From assembly GCF_006007965.1 (NCBI RefSeq), contig NZ_CP040748.1:1178001-1242000 (forward strand): a stretch of DNA of 64,000 nt, given 5' to 3'. Every line of letters begins with the position of its first letter. Position 1 is the stretch's first letter. A program made the translations under genes and the position numbers. Shown here piece after piece: positions 1 through 7,893 of the stretch. The notes under the pieces were generated by a model. It was not told the origin of the DNA and ran no database searches. It saw only the letters and a program-made list of their open reading frames with translations. Origin of the DNA: Nocardioides jishulii. GTDB lineage: Bacteria > Actinomycetota > Actinomycetes > Propionibacteriales > Nocardioidaceae.

Positions 1-330
1 GGGACCCGTCCCAACGGGTGGTGGAAGGACCGCGCCGGTGCCGCCCGCCGGCTCCACGAGCAGCTCCTCGTGGGGGACACGCCCCACGACGAGATCGTGC
101 TGGTGCTCGAGGGCGCGGCCAAGGGCGGGGTCCGGGCCGGGCGTGACCAGCACGTCCGCACCGTGCACGCCCCCAAGGACGGCGACTCCGAGATCGAGCG
201 TCAGACCCGGGCGGCCGTCGAGGCCGGCCACCGCGTCACCGTGATCACGGCCGACAACTTCCTGCGGGCCCGCGTGCAGGGCCTTGGTGCCACGCCGATG
301 AGCCCGAGCTGGTTGCTCGACCACCTCTGA
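1..330 (+). CDS. NYN/PIN-like nuclease-fold protein, 5' truncated by window edge
   Basis: The window opens inside this gene; the last 109 codons and the TGA stop are present. Visible elements are a WWKDR segment at the cut end, a hydrophobic strand IVLVLEGAAKGG, a strand VRTVHAPKDGD followed by acidic residues, and a late VTVITADNFLRARV segment. Alternating strands ending in acidic residues with a TADxxLRxRV motif are typical of small NYN/PIN-like folds; actinobacterial homologues are often labelled NTP pyrophosphohydrolase without evidence. The first catalytic strand lies outside the window, so activity cannot be judged. It is followed by a convergent gene 35 bp away. Function is unassigned. 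Confidence 0.6.
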   Translation, partial: GTRPNGWWKDRAGAARRLHEQLLVGDTPHDEIVLVLEGAAKGGVRAGRDQHVRTVHAPKDGDSEIERQTRAAVEAGHRVTVITADNFLRARVQGLGATPMSPSWLLDHL

Positions 331-365
331 GGACCGCGCACCAACCCAGCACGTCCCGCACGTCC

Positions 366-908
366 CTACGGCTTGTCGGCGTCCTCGAGCCGGTGCGTGC
401 GTACGGCGGAGAAGGTCCACAGCTTGTGGAGCACGAACGACAGCGGCGTGACGGCCGAGATCACCAGCAGCTGACCCCAGTAGAGACGGGTGCGCAGGCC
501 GGAGGAGTCGTCGAGCAGGTCGGTCGGCAACGCCAGGGGCGACCCCGGGTGCATGAGCAGCGTCAGCAGGCCCAGGCCGACGACCTGGCCCAGCAGTCCG
601 ACCGCGAAGAAGGGACGGAACTCCGACCACCACGACGCCTTGCCGGTCGAGCCGAAGGCCCAGACCCGGTTGAGCTGGAAGTTCCACACCACGGCCACGA
701 CGAAGGCCAGGGTGGAGAAGACGTGGTACCAGCGCACGTTGAAGCGCGTCAGCGGCATGTCCAGGAAGACGAGCTGGGCGTCTGGCCCGAGCTTCTTCGC
801 CACGACCAGCACCAGCAGGTTGACCAGCACGCCCGAGGCGCCGACGAGCGCGAACCGGCCGAAGATGGCGATGTTGCGGCGGTTGCGCTGAGCCGTCGTC
901 GAGTCCAC
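366..908 (-). CDS. GtrA family membrane protein
   Basis: A 180-residue integral membrane protein with about four hydrophobic segments (near residues 16-38, 55-78, 95-118 and 140-160). Motifs such as FALVGASGVLVN in the first segment, NFQLNRVWAF in the second and a C-terminal LHKLWTF match the GtrA/DPMS-like family, whose members are thought to help move polyprenyl-linked sugars across the membrane; the sugar here is unknown. I choose GTG at 908 because a TACTGT box lies exactly 7 nt upstream, giving a leaderless mRNA; an upstream ATG at 947 in the same frame is possible but would lie upstream of that box and overlap the divergent gene's start. Homology is clear, biological role inferred. Confidence 0.85.
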   Translation of the reverse strand: MDSTTAQRNRRNIAIFGRFALVGASGVLVNLLVLVVAKKLGPDAQLVFLDMPLTRFNVRWYHVFSTLAFVVAVVWNFQLNRVWAFGSTGKASWWSEFRPFFAVGLLGQVVGLGLLTLLMHPGSPLALPTDLLDDSSGLRTRLYWGQLLVISAVTPLSFVLHKLWTFSAVRTHRLEDADKP

Positions 909-915
909 GGAGGAG

Positions 916-938
916 ACAGTACCGGCGGGGGTTAGGGT
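916..938. promoter_or_regulatory. Divergent leaderless promoter pair
   Basis: Two -10 boxes face away from each other. On the minus strand TACTGT (921-916) is followed by 7 nt and GTG at 908; on the plus strand TAGGGT (933-938) is followed by 7 nt and ATG at 946. In both directions the first transcribed base would be the start codon itself, and neither start has a Shine-Dalgarno sequence. This fits leaderless transcription as known from actinobacteria. Confidence 0.6.
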
Positions 939-945
939 CACCGCC

Positions 946-2016
946 ATGAACGCCATGCGCTTCTCCGGCCCGCTGCTCCCGGACGGCGAGGTGGTGCAGC
1001 TGTACGTCGTCGACGGACGCGTCACCTTCGAGCCCCAGGCCGGCGCGGAGACCGTGGCCAGCGGATGGATCGTGCCGGGTCTGGTCGACGCCCACTGCCA
1101 CCTCGGGATGGACGACCACGGCGGCGTCGGTCGGGACGAGACCCTGGCGCAGGCGGTGATCGACCGTGACGCCGGTGCACTGCTGATCCGCGACTGCGGC
1201 TCCGCCTCGGACACCAGCTGGGTGCACGAGCATCCCGAGCTGCCACGGCTCCTCCGGGCCGGGCGCCACATCGCCCGCTCGCGGCGCTACCTCCGCCACT
1301 ACGCCCAGGAGGTGGAGCCCGACGGCCTCGTCGCCGCCACCACCGAGCAGGCGCGACGCAGCGACGGGTGGGTCAAGCTGGTGGGGGACTGGGTCTCTCG
1401 TGAGGCCGGCGACCTGACGCCGTCCTTCGACGCGTCCGACTTCGCGGCGGCGATCGAGGCGGCGCACGCGGAGGGGGCGAAGGTGACCGCCCACTGCTTC
1501 GGCCCCGACGTCCTGCCGGGACTGCTGGACGCCGGGATCGACTGCATCGAGCACGGCACCGGCCTCAGCGAGGACCTCATCGCCCAGATGGTGGCCCAGG
1601 GCACCGCGCTGGTGCCGACGGTGATGCAGCTGCAGAAGTTCCCCCTGCACGCGGCCCAGGGGCGGCAGAAGTTCCCGGCCTACGCCGACCGCATGGAGGA
1701 CCTGTACCGGCGCCACCGCGACACCCTGATGGCGGCGCACGAGGCAGGGGTGGCGATGTACGCCGGTTCTGACTCCGGGGGCGTGGCCAGGCACGGCAAC
1801 CTGCCGGGCGAGGTCCTCGCTCTCCACGACCTCGGCTTCAGCCGGTACGACGCCCTGGCGGCCGCCTCGTGGCGGGCGCGGGAGTGGCTCGGGTTCTCGG
1901 GGCTGGTGGAGGGAGCCGAGGCCGACTTCGTGGTCTACGACTCCGACCCGCTGCAGGACCTCCAGGTGTTGCGACGCCCCGCCTGCATCGTGCTGCGCGG
2001 TCGGGTCGTGGCCTGA
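946..2016 (+). CDS. Amidohydrolase family protein (imidazolonepropionase-like)
   Basis: A 356-residue metal-dependent hydrolase of the amidohydrolase superfamily. In order: a short N-terminal beta domain, the HxH metal motif in GLVDAHCHLG (about residues 48-56), the WVKLVGDW segment carrying the usual bridging lysine, metal histidines in TAHCFG and IEHGTG, the catalytic Asp in YAGSDSGG, and a C-terminal return to the beta domain (EADFVVYDSDPL). All metal positions are present, so it should be active. Relatives hydrolyse cyclic amides, imidazolones or dipeptides; the substrate cannot be read from sequence. The start is an ATG 7 nt after a TAGGGT box. No pathway partner is adjacent. Confidence 0.88.
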   Translation: MNAMRFSGPLLPDGEVVQLYVVDGRVTFEPQAGAETVASGWIVPGLVDAHCHLGMDDHGGVGRDETLAQAVIDRDAGALLIRDCGSASDTSWVHEHPELPRLLRAGRHIARSRRYLRHYAQEVEPDGLVAATTEQARRSDGWVKLVGDWVSREAGDLTPSFDASDFAAAIEAAHAEGAKVTAHCFGPDVLPGLLDAGIDCIEHGTGLSEDLIAQMVAQGTALVPTVMQLQKFPLHAAQGRQKFPAYADRMEDLYRRHRDTLMAAHEAGVAMYAGSDSGGVARHGNLPGEVLALHDLGFSRYDALAAASWRAREWLGFSGLVEGAEADFVVYDSDPLQDLQVLRRPACIVLRGRVVA

Positions 2017-2037
2017 GGGCTGGCCTGGCGGCCCGCC

Positions 2038-2784
2038 TCAGACGAGCGGGCGCTGGTACTCCGCGACGACGATCCCGTGGGCGGCGAAGAGGAAGCGGTC
2101 GTACTCGGCGTCCCAGACGTCGTCCACGTCGACCTGGCGCCACACGTTGCGGGTGGGGGAGCGGCGCAGCGCCTTGAGCGAGTCGAAGGCGATGGCGCCG
2201 TTTCGCAGGTCGGCGTCCAGGGTCGGGTTGTAGCCGACCGGGTGGGTCACCCACAGCGTGCCGCCGGGGCGTACGAGTGACTTGAGCAGGGCGACCGCGC
2301 GCGCCGGCTTCTCGGGGTCGACCACGTCCTCGTCGAGGCCCACGTGCTCCAGGGTCGAGATCGCGACCACCAGGTCGAAGCTCCCCTCGGGGAGGTCGAT
2401 GTCGACCACGTCGAGGTTGAGCACGCCGGGAGCGACCTCGTACTTGTCGACGACCGTGTGGTCGACGTCCGCGAGGTAGTGAGGGGTCACGTTGCCGACC
2501 TCGAGGATCTTCTCGCCGCGGTGGGCGTCGAGGAGCTCCTGGGCCAGCGCGACCTCGACGTTGCGCTCACCGAGCCACGTGTAGTGGTAGGTGTGGCGGA
2601 AGTAGGGGATCCGGCGACCCTCGAAAGTGAACGACCCCTTCGAGGCCTCGCTCAGCCCGAGGCGTCCCAGGACGTATCCGAGCACCCAGCGCACGCAGGT
2701 GACGAGTACGGTCAGGGGACCGCGCTCACGCATCGCGGGGACGACGCGGCGCTTGAAGACGTCGAGGGCCTCGAGGGGATTCAT
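2038..2784 (-). CDS. Class I SAM-dependent methyltransferase
   Basis: A 248-residue protein with a methyltransferase-like Rossmann core: motif I is the unusual ILEVGNVTPHYL (about residues 94-105), an acidic VVDKYE after strand 2, VVDIDLPEGSFDLVVAISTLEHV for the motif II/III region and a VRPGGTLWVTHPVGYN segment. The order matches class I enzymes of the type found near glycan and secondary metabolite genes. The substrate is unknown. The start is fixed by a TATGTT box ending 7 nt before ATG at 2784, so the transcript is probably leaderless. The gene is convergent with the amidohydrolase, 21 bp apart, and divergent from rpsP. Confidence 0.82.
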   Translation of the reverse strand: MNPLEALDVFKRRVVPAMRERGPLTVLVTCVRWVLGYVLGRLGLSEASKGSFTFEGRRIPYFRHTYHYTWLGERNVEVALAQELLDAHRGEKILEVGNVTPHYLADVDHTVVDKYEVAPGVLNLDVVDIDLPEGSFDLVVAISTLEHVGLDEDVVDPEKPARAVALLKSLVRPGGTLWVTHPVGYNPTLDADLRNGAIAFDSLKALRRSPTRNVWRQVDVDDVWDAEYDRFLFAAHGIVVAEYQRPLV

Positions 2785-2845
2785 GCGCGCCAACATAGTC
2801 GCGCGCGACGGACCGCGGCCTGATTGGTGCGACCCGCTCACCATC

Positions 2846-2981
2846 TGGCACACTTGTCTCTTGTGTCCTGCCCGGACGGTCCCTCTCACCCGGCCTGGCA
2901 GACCCATCGAGTGACCTGACCCGGTCCCCACCTGGTTGAGGGTCACTCATCAACCACGACTTACGAGGAGACACCACAAAA
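2846..2981 (+). promoter_or_regulatory. rpsP promoter and leader
   Basis: TGGCACACT (2846-2854) resembles an extended -10 element (TGn followed by CANNCT); transcription would start near 2861, leaving a leader of about 120 nt before rpsP. Closely similar boxes precede rplS, metZ, ribF and a methyltransferase in this window. The leader contains an 18-codon open frame starting at the predicted first base and a GAGGAG Shine-Dalgarno before rpsP. Confidence 0.5.
2861..2914 (+). CDS. Candidate leaderless upstream ORF in rpsP leader
   Basis: A TTG at the predicted transcription start (6 nt after the CACACT box) opens 17 sense codons (Met/Leu-Cys-Pro-Ala-Arg-Thr and so on) ending in TGA at 2914, 67 nt before rpsP. 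The second codon is cysteine. No Shine-Dalgarno is possible for it. Cysteine-bearing leaderless short ORFs are known attenuators in mycobacteria, but this one has a single Cys and a weak start codon. It may be chance. Confidence 0.2.
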   Translation: MCPARTVPLTRPGRPIE

Positions 2982-3452
2982 GTGGCCGTCAAGATTCGCC
3001 TTAAGCGCCTGGGCAAGATCCGGGTGCCGCAGTACCGCATCGTCGTCGTCGACTCGCGCAAGAAGCGCGATGGTCGAGTGATCGAGGAGATCGGCAAGTA
3101 CCACCCGAAGGAGGACCCCTCCTTCATCGACGTGACTTCCGAGCGCGCCCAGTACTGGCTCGGCGTCGGCGCCCAGCCGACCGAGGCCGTCGAGGCGATC
3201 CTCAAGATCACCGGCGACTGGCAGAAGTTCAAGGGCCTGCCGGGCACCGAGGGCACCCTCAAGGTGGCCGAGCCCAAGCGCGACAAGCTCGAGATCTTCA
3301 ACGAGGCCCTCAAGGAGGCCGCCAAGGAGCCCAAGGGCGCCGCGGTGACCAAGAAGGCCGACAAGAAGGCCGAGAAGAAGGAGGAGGCCCCCGTCGAGGA
3401 GGCCCCCGCCGCCGAGGCTGAGGCCGCCGAGGCGCCCGCCGAGGACGCCTGA
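2982..3452 (+). CDS. rpsP: 30S ribosomal protein S16
   Basis: S16 binds 16S rRNA early in 30S assembly. The first 80 or so residues are canonical ([47 protein letters not shown]). The protein is 156 residues, far longer than the usual 80-90, because of a C-terminal tail rich in Lys then Ala/Glu (residues about 105-156). Such tails are common on actinobacterial S16. The GTG start is preceded by GAGGAG. khpA begins 2 nt after the stop, so the two are cotranscribed. Confidence 0.98.
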   Translation: MAVKIRLKRLGKIRVPQYRIVVVDSRKKRDGRVIEEIGKYHPKEDPSFIDVTSERAQYWLGVGAQPTEAVEAILKITGDWQKFKGLPGTEGTLKVAEPKRDKLEIFNEALKEAAKEPKGAAVTKKADKKAEKKEEAPVEEAPAAEAEAAEAPAEDA

Positions 3453-3454
3453 TC

Positions 3455-3697
3455 ATGCTGGCCGATGCGCTCGAGCACCTCGTCCGCGGAGTGGTGGACC
3501 ACCCTGACGACGTCGTCGTCAAGGACAAGCAGCTCCGCCGTGGATCGATCCTGGAGGTCCGGGTGCACCCCGACGACCTCGGCAAGGTGATCGGCCGCAA
3601 CGGTCGCACGGCGACCTCGTTCCGCACCGTCATCTCGGCTCTCGCGGGTCGTGGCGGCGCGCGGATCGACTTCGTCGACGTCGACCGTCGGCGCTGA
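3455..3697 (+). CDS. khpA: KH-domain RNA-binding protein KhpA
   Basis: An 80-residue single KH-domain protein. The RNA-binding GxxG loop is GRNG in DLGKVIGRNGRTA (about residues 43-55), followed by the helix SFRTVISAL. Family members bind many RNAs, often together with KhpB/Jag, and influence cell wall growth and translation. It sits in its conserved place directly after rpsP. A hairpin terminator follows at 3721, which separates it from the next gene. Confidence 0.95.
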   Translation: MLADALEHLVRGVVDHPDDVVVKDKQLRRGSILEVRVHPDDLGKVIGRNGRTATSFRTVISALAGRGGARIDFVDVDRRR

Positions 3698-3720
3698 CGG
3701 GCGCACCCAGCACAGAGCAA

Positions 3721-3760
3721 CGCCACGGGCGTCACCCCTCGGGGGTGGCGCCCGTTGGCG
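3721..3760 (+). terminator. Hairpin terminator after khpA
   Basis: GCCACGGGCGTCACCCC pairs imperfectly with GGGTGGCGCCCGTTGGC across a TCGG loop. There is no clear T-run, as is usual in this GC range. It ends the rpsP-khpA unit before the inserted kinase-like gene. Confidence 0.6.
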
Positions 3761-3864
3761 CGTTCCGGGGCGTTTCGCGCCGGGCGTCAGCGGGAATGCC
3801 GGGGTCAGCGCGGACCGTGCCAGGCGCGCGTACGGTCGTGCCCGTCGACGGAAGGTCCCACCAC

Positions 3865-5565
3865 GTGAGCCTGACGAACAACGCCGATCCACGCACGTCG
3901 TCGGTGCGCTACCGAGACCTGGCGAGGCTGGCCTGGCGCCACGGTCGATCTGACCTGCTCAGCGACGCCGGACTGGGCGACTTCGCCTTCGGCGACGAGG
4001 ACGGCCCGGTGGGGGACAGCTCCATGGCGGAGCAGCTGACCCACGACCTGGAGGCCCTGGGGCCGACCTTCGTCAAGCTCGGACAGCTCCTCTCGACGCG
4101 TTACGACCTCCTGCCCCCGGCGTACACGACCGCGCTGGCGCGCCTGCAGGACGAGGTTGAGCCCTTCGGGTTCGAGGAGGTGCGCGAGATCGTCGAGGCG
4201 GACCTCGGAGCCGAGCTGCGCCACCTGTACTCCGACTTCGACACCGAGCCGCTCGCGGCCGCCTCCCTCGGCCAGGTGCACCGCGCCACCCTGCGCAACG
4301 GCCGCGAGGTGGCCGTGAAGGTGCAACGACCCGGTGTACGCGACCGGGTGCGCGCCGACATGGAGGTGTTGGGCCGCCTGGCCGCCACGGCCGACAAGCG
4401 CACCGCGGCCGGGCGCCGGTACGGCCTGGAGAAGCTGCTCGCCCAGTTCGGACGCTCGCTGGCCGGTGAGCTCGACTACCGCCGGGAGGCCCGCAACCTG
4501 CTCCGGTTCCGCGACCTGGCGCAGGGCTATGACCTGCTGCTGGTCCCCCAGCCGGTGAGCTCCCACACCTCCGGTCGGGTGCTGACCATGGACCTGGTCG
4601 AGGGACGCAAGGTGACCGACGTCGGGCGGCTGGGCCTCCTCGACGTCGACGCCCGCCCGATCGTGGAGCAGCTCTTCTCCTTCTACCTCACGATGATGCT
4701 CGACGAGGGCGTCATCCACGCCGATCCCCACCCGGGCAACCTGCTGCTGACCGACGACGGGCGCCTGGCGCTGATCGACTTCGGCATGGTGGCCACCGTC
4801 GCGCCCCGGCTCCAGGACCACGTCCTGAAGCTGATGCTGGCCATCGGTGACGGCGACGGGGAGGAGACGGCGCGGGCCCTGGCGAGCATGGGGCACCCGC
4901 TGCCCGACTACGACGCGGCGGCCTTCCGCGACGACGTCACCCACCTCGTCTCCGAGGCGATCAACGCGGGCAGCGACCTCCAGGTGGGCACCGTGCTGGT
5001 CGAGCTGAGCCGCCTCTCCGGGGCGCACGGACTGCGTCCGCCGGCGGAGATGTCGATGATCGGCAAGGCGCTGCTCAACCTCGACGAGGCGACCGTGCAC
5101 CTGGACCCCGACTTCAGCCCCACCCGAGCGCTGCGCGACAACGTCGGCGGGATGATGACCCGCGGGATGCGTCTGCGCGCCGGAGGTCTGATGTCCGCGG
5201 CCGTGGAGGCCAAGGAGTTCACGGAGATGCTGCCCAAGCGGGCCAACCGGATCCTCGACAACCTGGCCGAGGGGGAGTTCCACGTCCAGGTGCACGCGAT
5301 CGACGAGGAACGCCTGCACACCGTGCTCCAGCGGGTGGCCAACCGGATCACCTTCGGCATGGTGATCGCTGCGACGATCCTCGGCGCGGCTCTGCTGGCC
5401 AGGGCGCCGGGCGGGACCCAGGTCCTGGGGCTGCCCGTCGTGGCGCTGGTCTTCTTCGTCCTGGCGGTGCTGGCCGGTGTGGCGCTGACGGCCTGGATCG
5501 TCGCCACCGACCGCAAGGTCGCGCGTACGGAGCGGGAGCGACGCGGCAGGCGAGGCGTGGTCTGA
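3865..5565 (+). CDS. ABC1/UbiB (AarF) family kinase-like protein
   Basis: A 566-residue membrane-anchored atypical kinase-like protein. Signatures are the KxGQ-type helix TFVKLGQLLSTR, the alanine-rich loop AAASLGQVHRA, the VAVKVQRPG lysine strand, the EGRKV region, the catalytic-loop equivalent HADPHPGNLLL and the metal-binding LIDFGM. Two C-terminal hydrophobic segments (about residues 494-513 and 520-545) anchor it. Relatives support quinone or lipid metabolism and may bind ATP in an autoinhibited state. The start GTG 3865 has GGAAGG upstream, and TACGGT at 3831 could be its promoter. It lies between khpA and rimM, which are normally adjacent. Confidence 0.9.
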   Translation: MSLTNNADPRTSSVRYRDLARLAWRHGRSDLLSDAGLGDFAFGDEDGPVGDSSMAEQLTHDLEALGPTFVKLGQLLSTRYDLLPPAYTTALARLQDEVEPFGFEEVREIVEADLGAELRHLYSDFDTEPLAAASLGQVHRATLRNGREVAVKVQRPGVRDRVRADMEVLGRLAATADKRTAAGRRYGLEKLLAQFGRSLAGELDYRREARNLLRFRDLAQGYDLLLVPQPVSSHTSGRVLTMDLVEGRKVTDVGRLGLLDVDARPIVEQLFSFYLTMMLDEGVIHADPHPGNLLLTDDGRLALIDFGMVATVAPRLQDHVLKLMLAIGDGDGEETARALASMGHPLPDYDAAAFRDDVTHLVSEAINAGSDLQVGTVLVELSRLSGAHGLRPPAEMSMIGKALLNLDEATVHLDPDFSPTRALRDNVGGMMTRGMRLRAGGLMSAAVEAKEFTEMLPKRANRILDNLAEGEFHVQVHAIDEERLHTVLQRVANRITFGMVIAATILGAALLARAPGGTQVLGLPVVALVFFVLAVLAGVALTAWIVATDRKVARTERERRGRRGVV

Positions 5566-5591
5566 GCGACCCGGGACCTAGGCTGGGGGCC

Positions 5592-6173
5592 GTGAACAGC
5601 ATCGATGTCGTCGTCGGCCGGATCGGCAAGCCACACGGAATCCGCGGCGAGGTCACCGTCGAGGTGCGCACCGACGAGCCCGACCGGCGTTTCGCGCCGG
5701 GCGCCGTGCTCAGGGTCGTGCCGCCGAAGGGATCCGCAGCTCCGTGGCGCACGCTCACCGTGCGCTCGGCGCGGTGGCACCAGAGCGTCCTCCTGCTCGG
5801 GTTCGAGGAGTGGGCCGACCGCAACGTGGCCGAGACCGCGCGCGGCATCCTCCTCGAGGTGACGCTCACCGAGAGTGACGTCCCCGAGGACCCCGACGAG
5901 TTCTACGAGCACCAGGTCACCGGCCTCGTCGTCCGCAACCTCGAGGGCGCGGAGATCGGCACCGTCACCGGCCTCGTCCAGGGCTCGGCCCAGGACCTCC
6001 TCCAGGTCAAGGCAACCGACGGTCGCGACACACTGGTGCCGTTCGTCCAGGCCCTGGTCCCGGAGGTGGACCTCGGAGCCGGCCACGTCGTGGTGGCCGA
6101 CCGCCCCGGACTGGTCAGCCCCTTCCCGGACGACGAGGAGCCCGAGGGCCGGCCCGGCGCCGAGCGAGGCTGA
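5592..6173 (+). CDS. rimM: 16S rRNA processing protein RimM
   Basis: RimM helps mature the head of the 30S subunit and binds S19. The 193-residue protein shows the N-terminal beta-barrel signature VVGRIGKPHGIRGEVTVEV (residues about 5-23) and the PRC-barrel start DEFYEHQVTGLVV (about 103-115), with ILEVDLG replaced by VPEVDLGAGHVVV near the end. The GTG start lies exactly 7 nt after TAGGCT (5579-5584), indicating its own leaderless promoter. Its stop codon directly abuts the trmD GTG. Confidence 0.96.
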   Translation: MNSIDVVVGRIGKPHGIRGEVTVEVRTDEPDRRFAPGAVLRVVPPKGSAAPWRTLTVRSARWHQSVLLLGFEEWADRNVAETARGILLEVTLTESDVPEDPDEFYEHQVTGLVVRNLEGAEIGTVTGLVQGSAQDLLQVKATDGRDTLVPFVQALVPEVDLGAGHVVVADRPGLVSPFPDDEEPEGRPGAERG

Positions 6174-7334
6174 GTGGCCGTGCGCATCGACATCGTCTCG
6201 ATCTTCCCCGACTACCTGGCCCCGCTCGAGCTGAGCCTGCCGGGCAAGGCCCGCGACAAGGGGCTGCTCGACATCGCCGTCCACGACCTGCGCCGGTGGA
6301 CCTACGACCGGCACCGCACCGTCGACGACACGCCGTACGGCGGTGGCGCCGGCATGGTGATGAAGCCTGAGCCGTGGGGCGAGGCCCTCGACGAGCTGAC
6401 CGCGGACTCCACGCCCACGATCATCTTCACCACGCCCAGCGGTGAGCCGTTCACGCAGAAGGTGGCACGCGAGCTCTCTACGGAGCAGCACCTCGTCTTC
6501 GCCTGCGGCCGCTACGAGGGCATCGACCAGCGCGTCATTGACCACGCCTCGCAGTGGGGCCGGGTCCGGGAGACCTCCCTGGGCGACTACGTGCTCAACG
6601 GGGGAGAGGTGGCGGCGCTGGCCGTCACCGAGGCGGTCGTACGCCTGCTCCCCGGCTTCATGGGCAACCCCGACTCGTTGGTGGAGGAGTCCCACGAGGA
6701 CGGGCTGCTGGAGTACCCCGTGTACACCAAGCCGGCGGCCTGGCGTGGCCACGAGGTGCCAGCGGTCCTGATGAGCGGCAACCACGGCGCCATCGCCGCG
6801 TGGCGCCACGAGCAGCGGGTCGAGCGTACGGCCCGGCGCCGCCCCGACCTCGTGCACGCCAGCCACCTCGACGAGCAGTCGTCGGTGCGGGTGGCCACGC
6901 GGGCCGACGCGGGCGAGCTCCTCACCCTGCAGCGGGCCTGCTGGCTCAGCGAGCACTTCGACAACCCGGGCGTCGAGATCCCCGCGCTCACCGAGGAGTA
7001 CGACGACGTCGTCGCCTGGCTAGAGAGCTGGACGGTGCTGGTGGTCCACCGTGGCGGACGTCTGGTCGCCGCCGGGCGGGGCAGGCTCGAGGGAGACACC
7101 TGGCACGTGGGGCGGCTCATGGTCGCGCCCGATCTCCAGGGGCACGGCCTGGGGCGCCAGGTCCTGCAGATGATCGAGGAGGCGGCGCCGCCGCAGGCGC
7201 GGACGTACGAGCTCGTGACCGGTGCCGGATCCGTCGACAACCAGCGCATGTACCGCAAGGCCGGCTATCGCCCGCGCGGAGCCGCCGAGGCCGGGGTCCT
7301 CACGCTGTCGAAGCGGCGACGAATTTCTGGCTGA
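6174..7334 (+). CDS. trmD: tRNA (guanine37-N1)-methyltransferase TrmD fused to a GNAT acetyltransferase domain
   Basis: Residues 1 to about 230 are a complete SPOUT methyltransferase TrmD, with [11 protein letters not shown] at the start, [17 protein letters not shown], the knot segments [10 protein letters not shown] and [14 protein letters not shown], and [17 protein letters not shown]. It makes m1G37 in tRNAs to prevent frameshifting. Residues about 240-386 are a second domain with GNAT hallmarks, notably [20 protein letters not shown], whose QGHGLG is the acetyl-CoA loop, and [16 protein letters not shown]. TrmD is normally about 230-250 residues. There is no stop or start between the domains. 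The acceptor of the acetyl group is unknown. Confidence 0.95.
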   Translation: MAVRIDIVSIFPDYLAPLELSLPGKARDKGLLDIAVHDLRRWTYDRHRTVDDTPYGGGAGMVMKPEPWGEALDELTADSTPTIIFTTPSGEPFTQKVARELSTEQHLVFACGRYEGIDQRVIDHASQWGRVRETSLGDYVLNGGEVAALAVTEAVVRLLPGFMGNPDSLVEESHEDGLLEYPVYTKPAAWRGHEVPAVLMSGNHGAIAAWRHEQRVERTARRRPDLVHASHLDEQSSVRVATRADAGELLTLQRACWLSEHFDNPGVEIPALTEEYDDVVAWLESWTVLVVHRGGRLVAAGRGRLEGDTWHVGRLMVAPDLQGHGLGRQVLQMIEEAAPPQARTYELVTGAGSVDNQRMYRKAGYRPRGAAEAGVLTLSKRRRISG

Positions 7335-7335
7335 C

Positions 7336-7514
7336 GCCACACTGTGGCAAACTTCCTCCTTGGTCCGTGCCTGATCACGACCGCCCGGAGGAACGCACCG
7401 GGGGTCGGCGTCCGCTCCCGCCACAGGGGGAGGGGTCGCGACGGTCATGTGGTGTGGACCATCCGGAAGCAACGACTATTCCGCGACGGACCTGTGGCGG
7501 TTGCGAGGAGCATC
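7336..7514 (+). promoter_or_regulatory. rplS promoter and leader with palindrome
   Basis: A perfect palindrome GCCACACTGTGGC (7336-7348) overlaps the box TGTGGCAAACT, which has the TGGCANNCT shape seen at rpsP. The first base would be near 7360, giving a leader of about 155 nt. A GCGAGGAG Shine-Dalgarno precedes the rplS ATG. The leader could be an L19 autoregulatory site, but I see no established structure in it. Confidence 0.45.
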
Positions 7515-7865
7515 ATGACCAACCTGATTGCCGAGATCGGCAACTCGATCAAGCGCGACGACGTCCCGGCCTTCCGTGCCGGTGACACCGTCAAGGTCCA
7601 CGTGAAGGTCGTCGAGGGCAACCGCTCCCGCGTCCAGGTCTTCCAGGGCGTCGTGATCAAGGTGCAGGGCTCGGGCATCGGCCGTACCTTCACCGTTCGC
7701 AAGATCTCCTTCGGCACCGGTGTCGAGCGTACGTTCCCGCTGAACTCCCCGATCTTCGAGAAGATCGAGGTCGTGACCCGTGGTGACGTCCGTCGCGCCA
7801 AGCTGTACTACCTGCGCAACCTTCGCGGCAAGAAGGCGAAGATCAAGGAGCGCCGCGAGTTCTGA
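7515..7865 (+). CDS. rplS: 50S ribosomal protein L19
   Basis: A 116-residue L19, at the subunit interface of the 50S particle. Conserved blocks are [49 protein letters not shown] and the basic C-terminus [18 protein letters not shown]. The ATG at 7515 has a strong Shine-Dalgarno and gives the normal family length; an in-frame upstream GTG would add 57 odd residues. It has its own promoter after trmD. A strong hairpin just inside the next gene probably ends its transcript. Confidence 0.98.
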   Translation: MTNLIAEIGNSIKRDDVPAFRAGDTVKVHVKVVEGNRSRVQVFQGVVIKVQGSGIGRTFTVRKISFGTGVERTFPLNSPIFEKIEVVTRGDVRRAKLYYLRNLRGKKAKIKERREF

Positions 7866-7893
7866 TCCACCACCCAGTGGATAGCATCAGCGC

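Noticed and set aside
4908..6956. A 682-codon open frame on the minus strand across the kinase-like gene, rimM and trmD
   Set aside because: Long antisense frames are expected at this GC content; the translation is low-complexity and opposes three well-supported genes.
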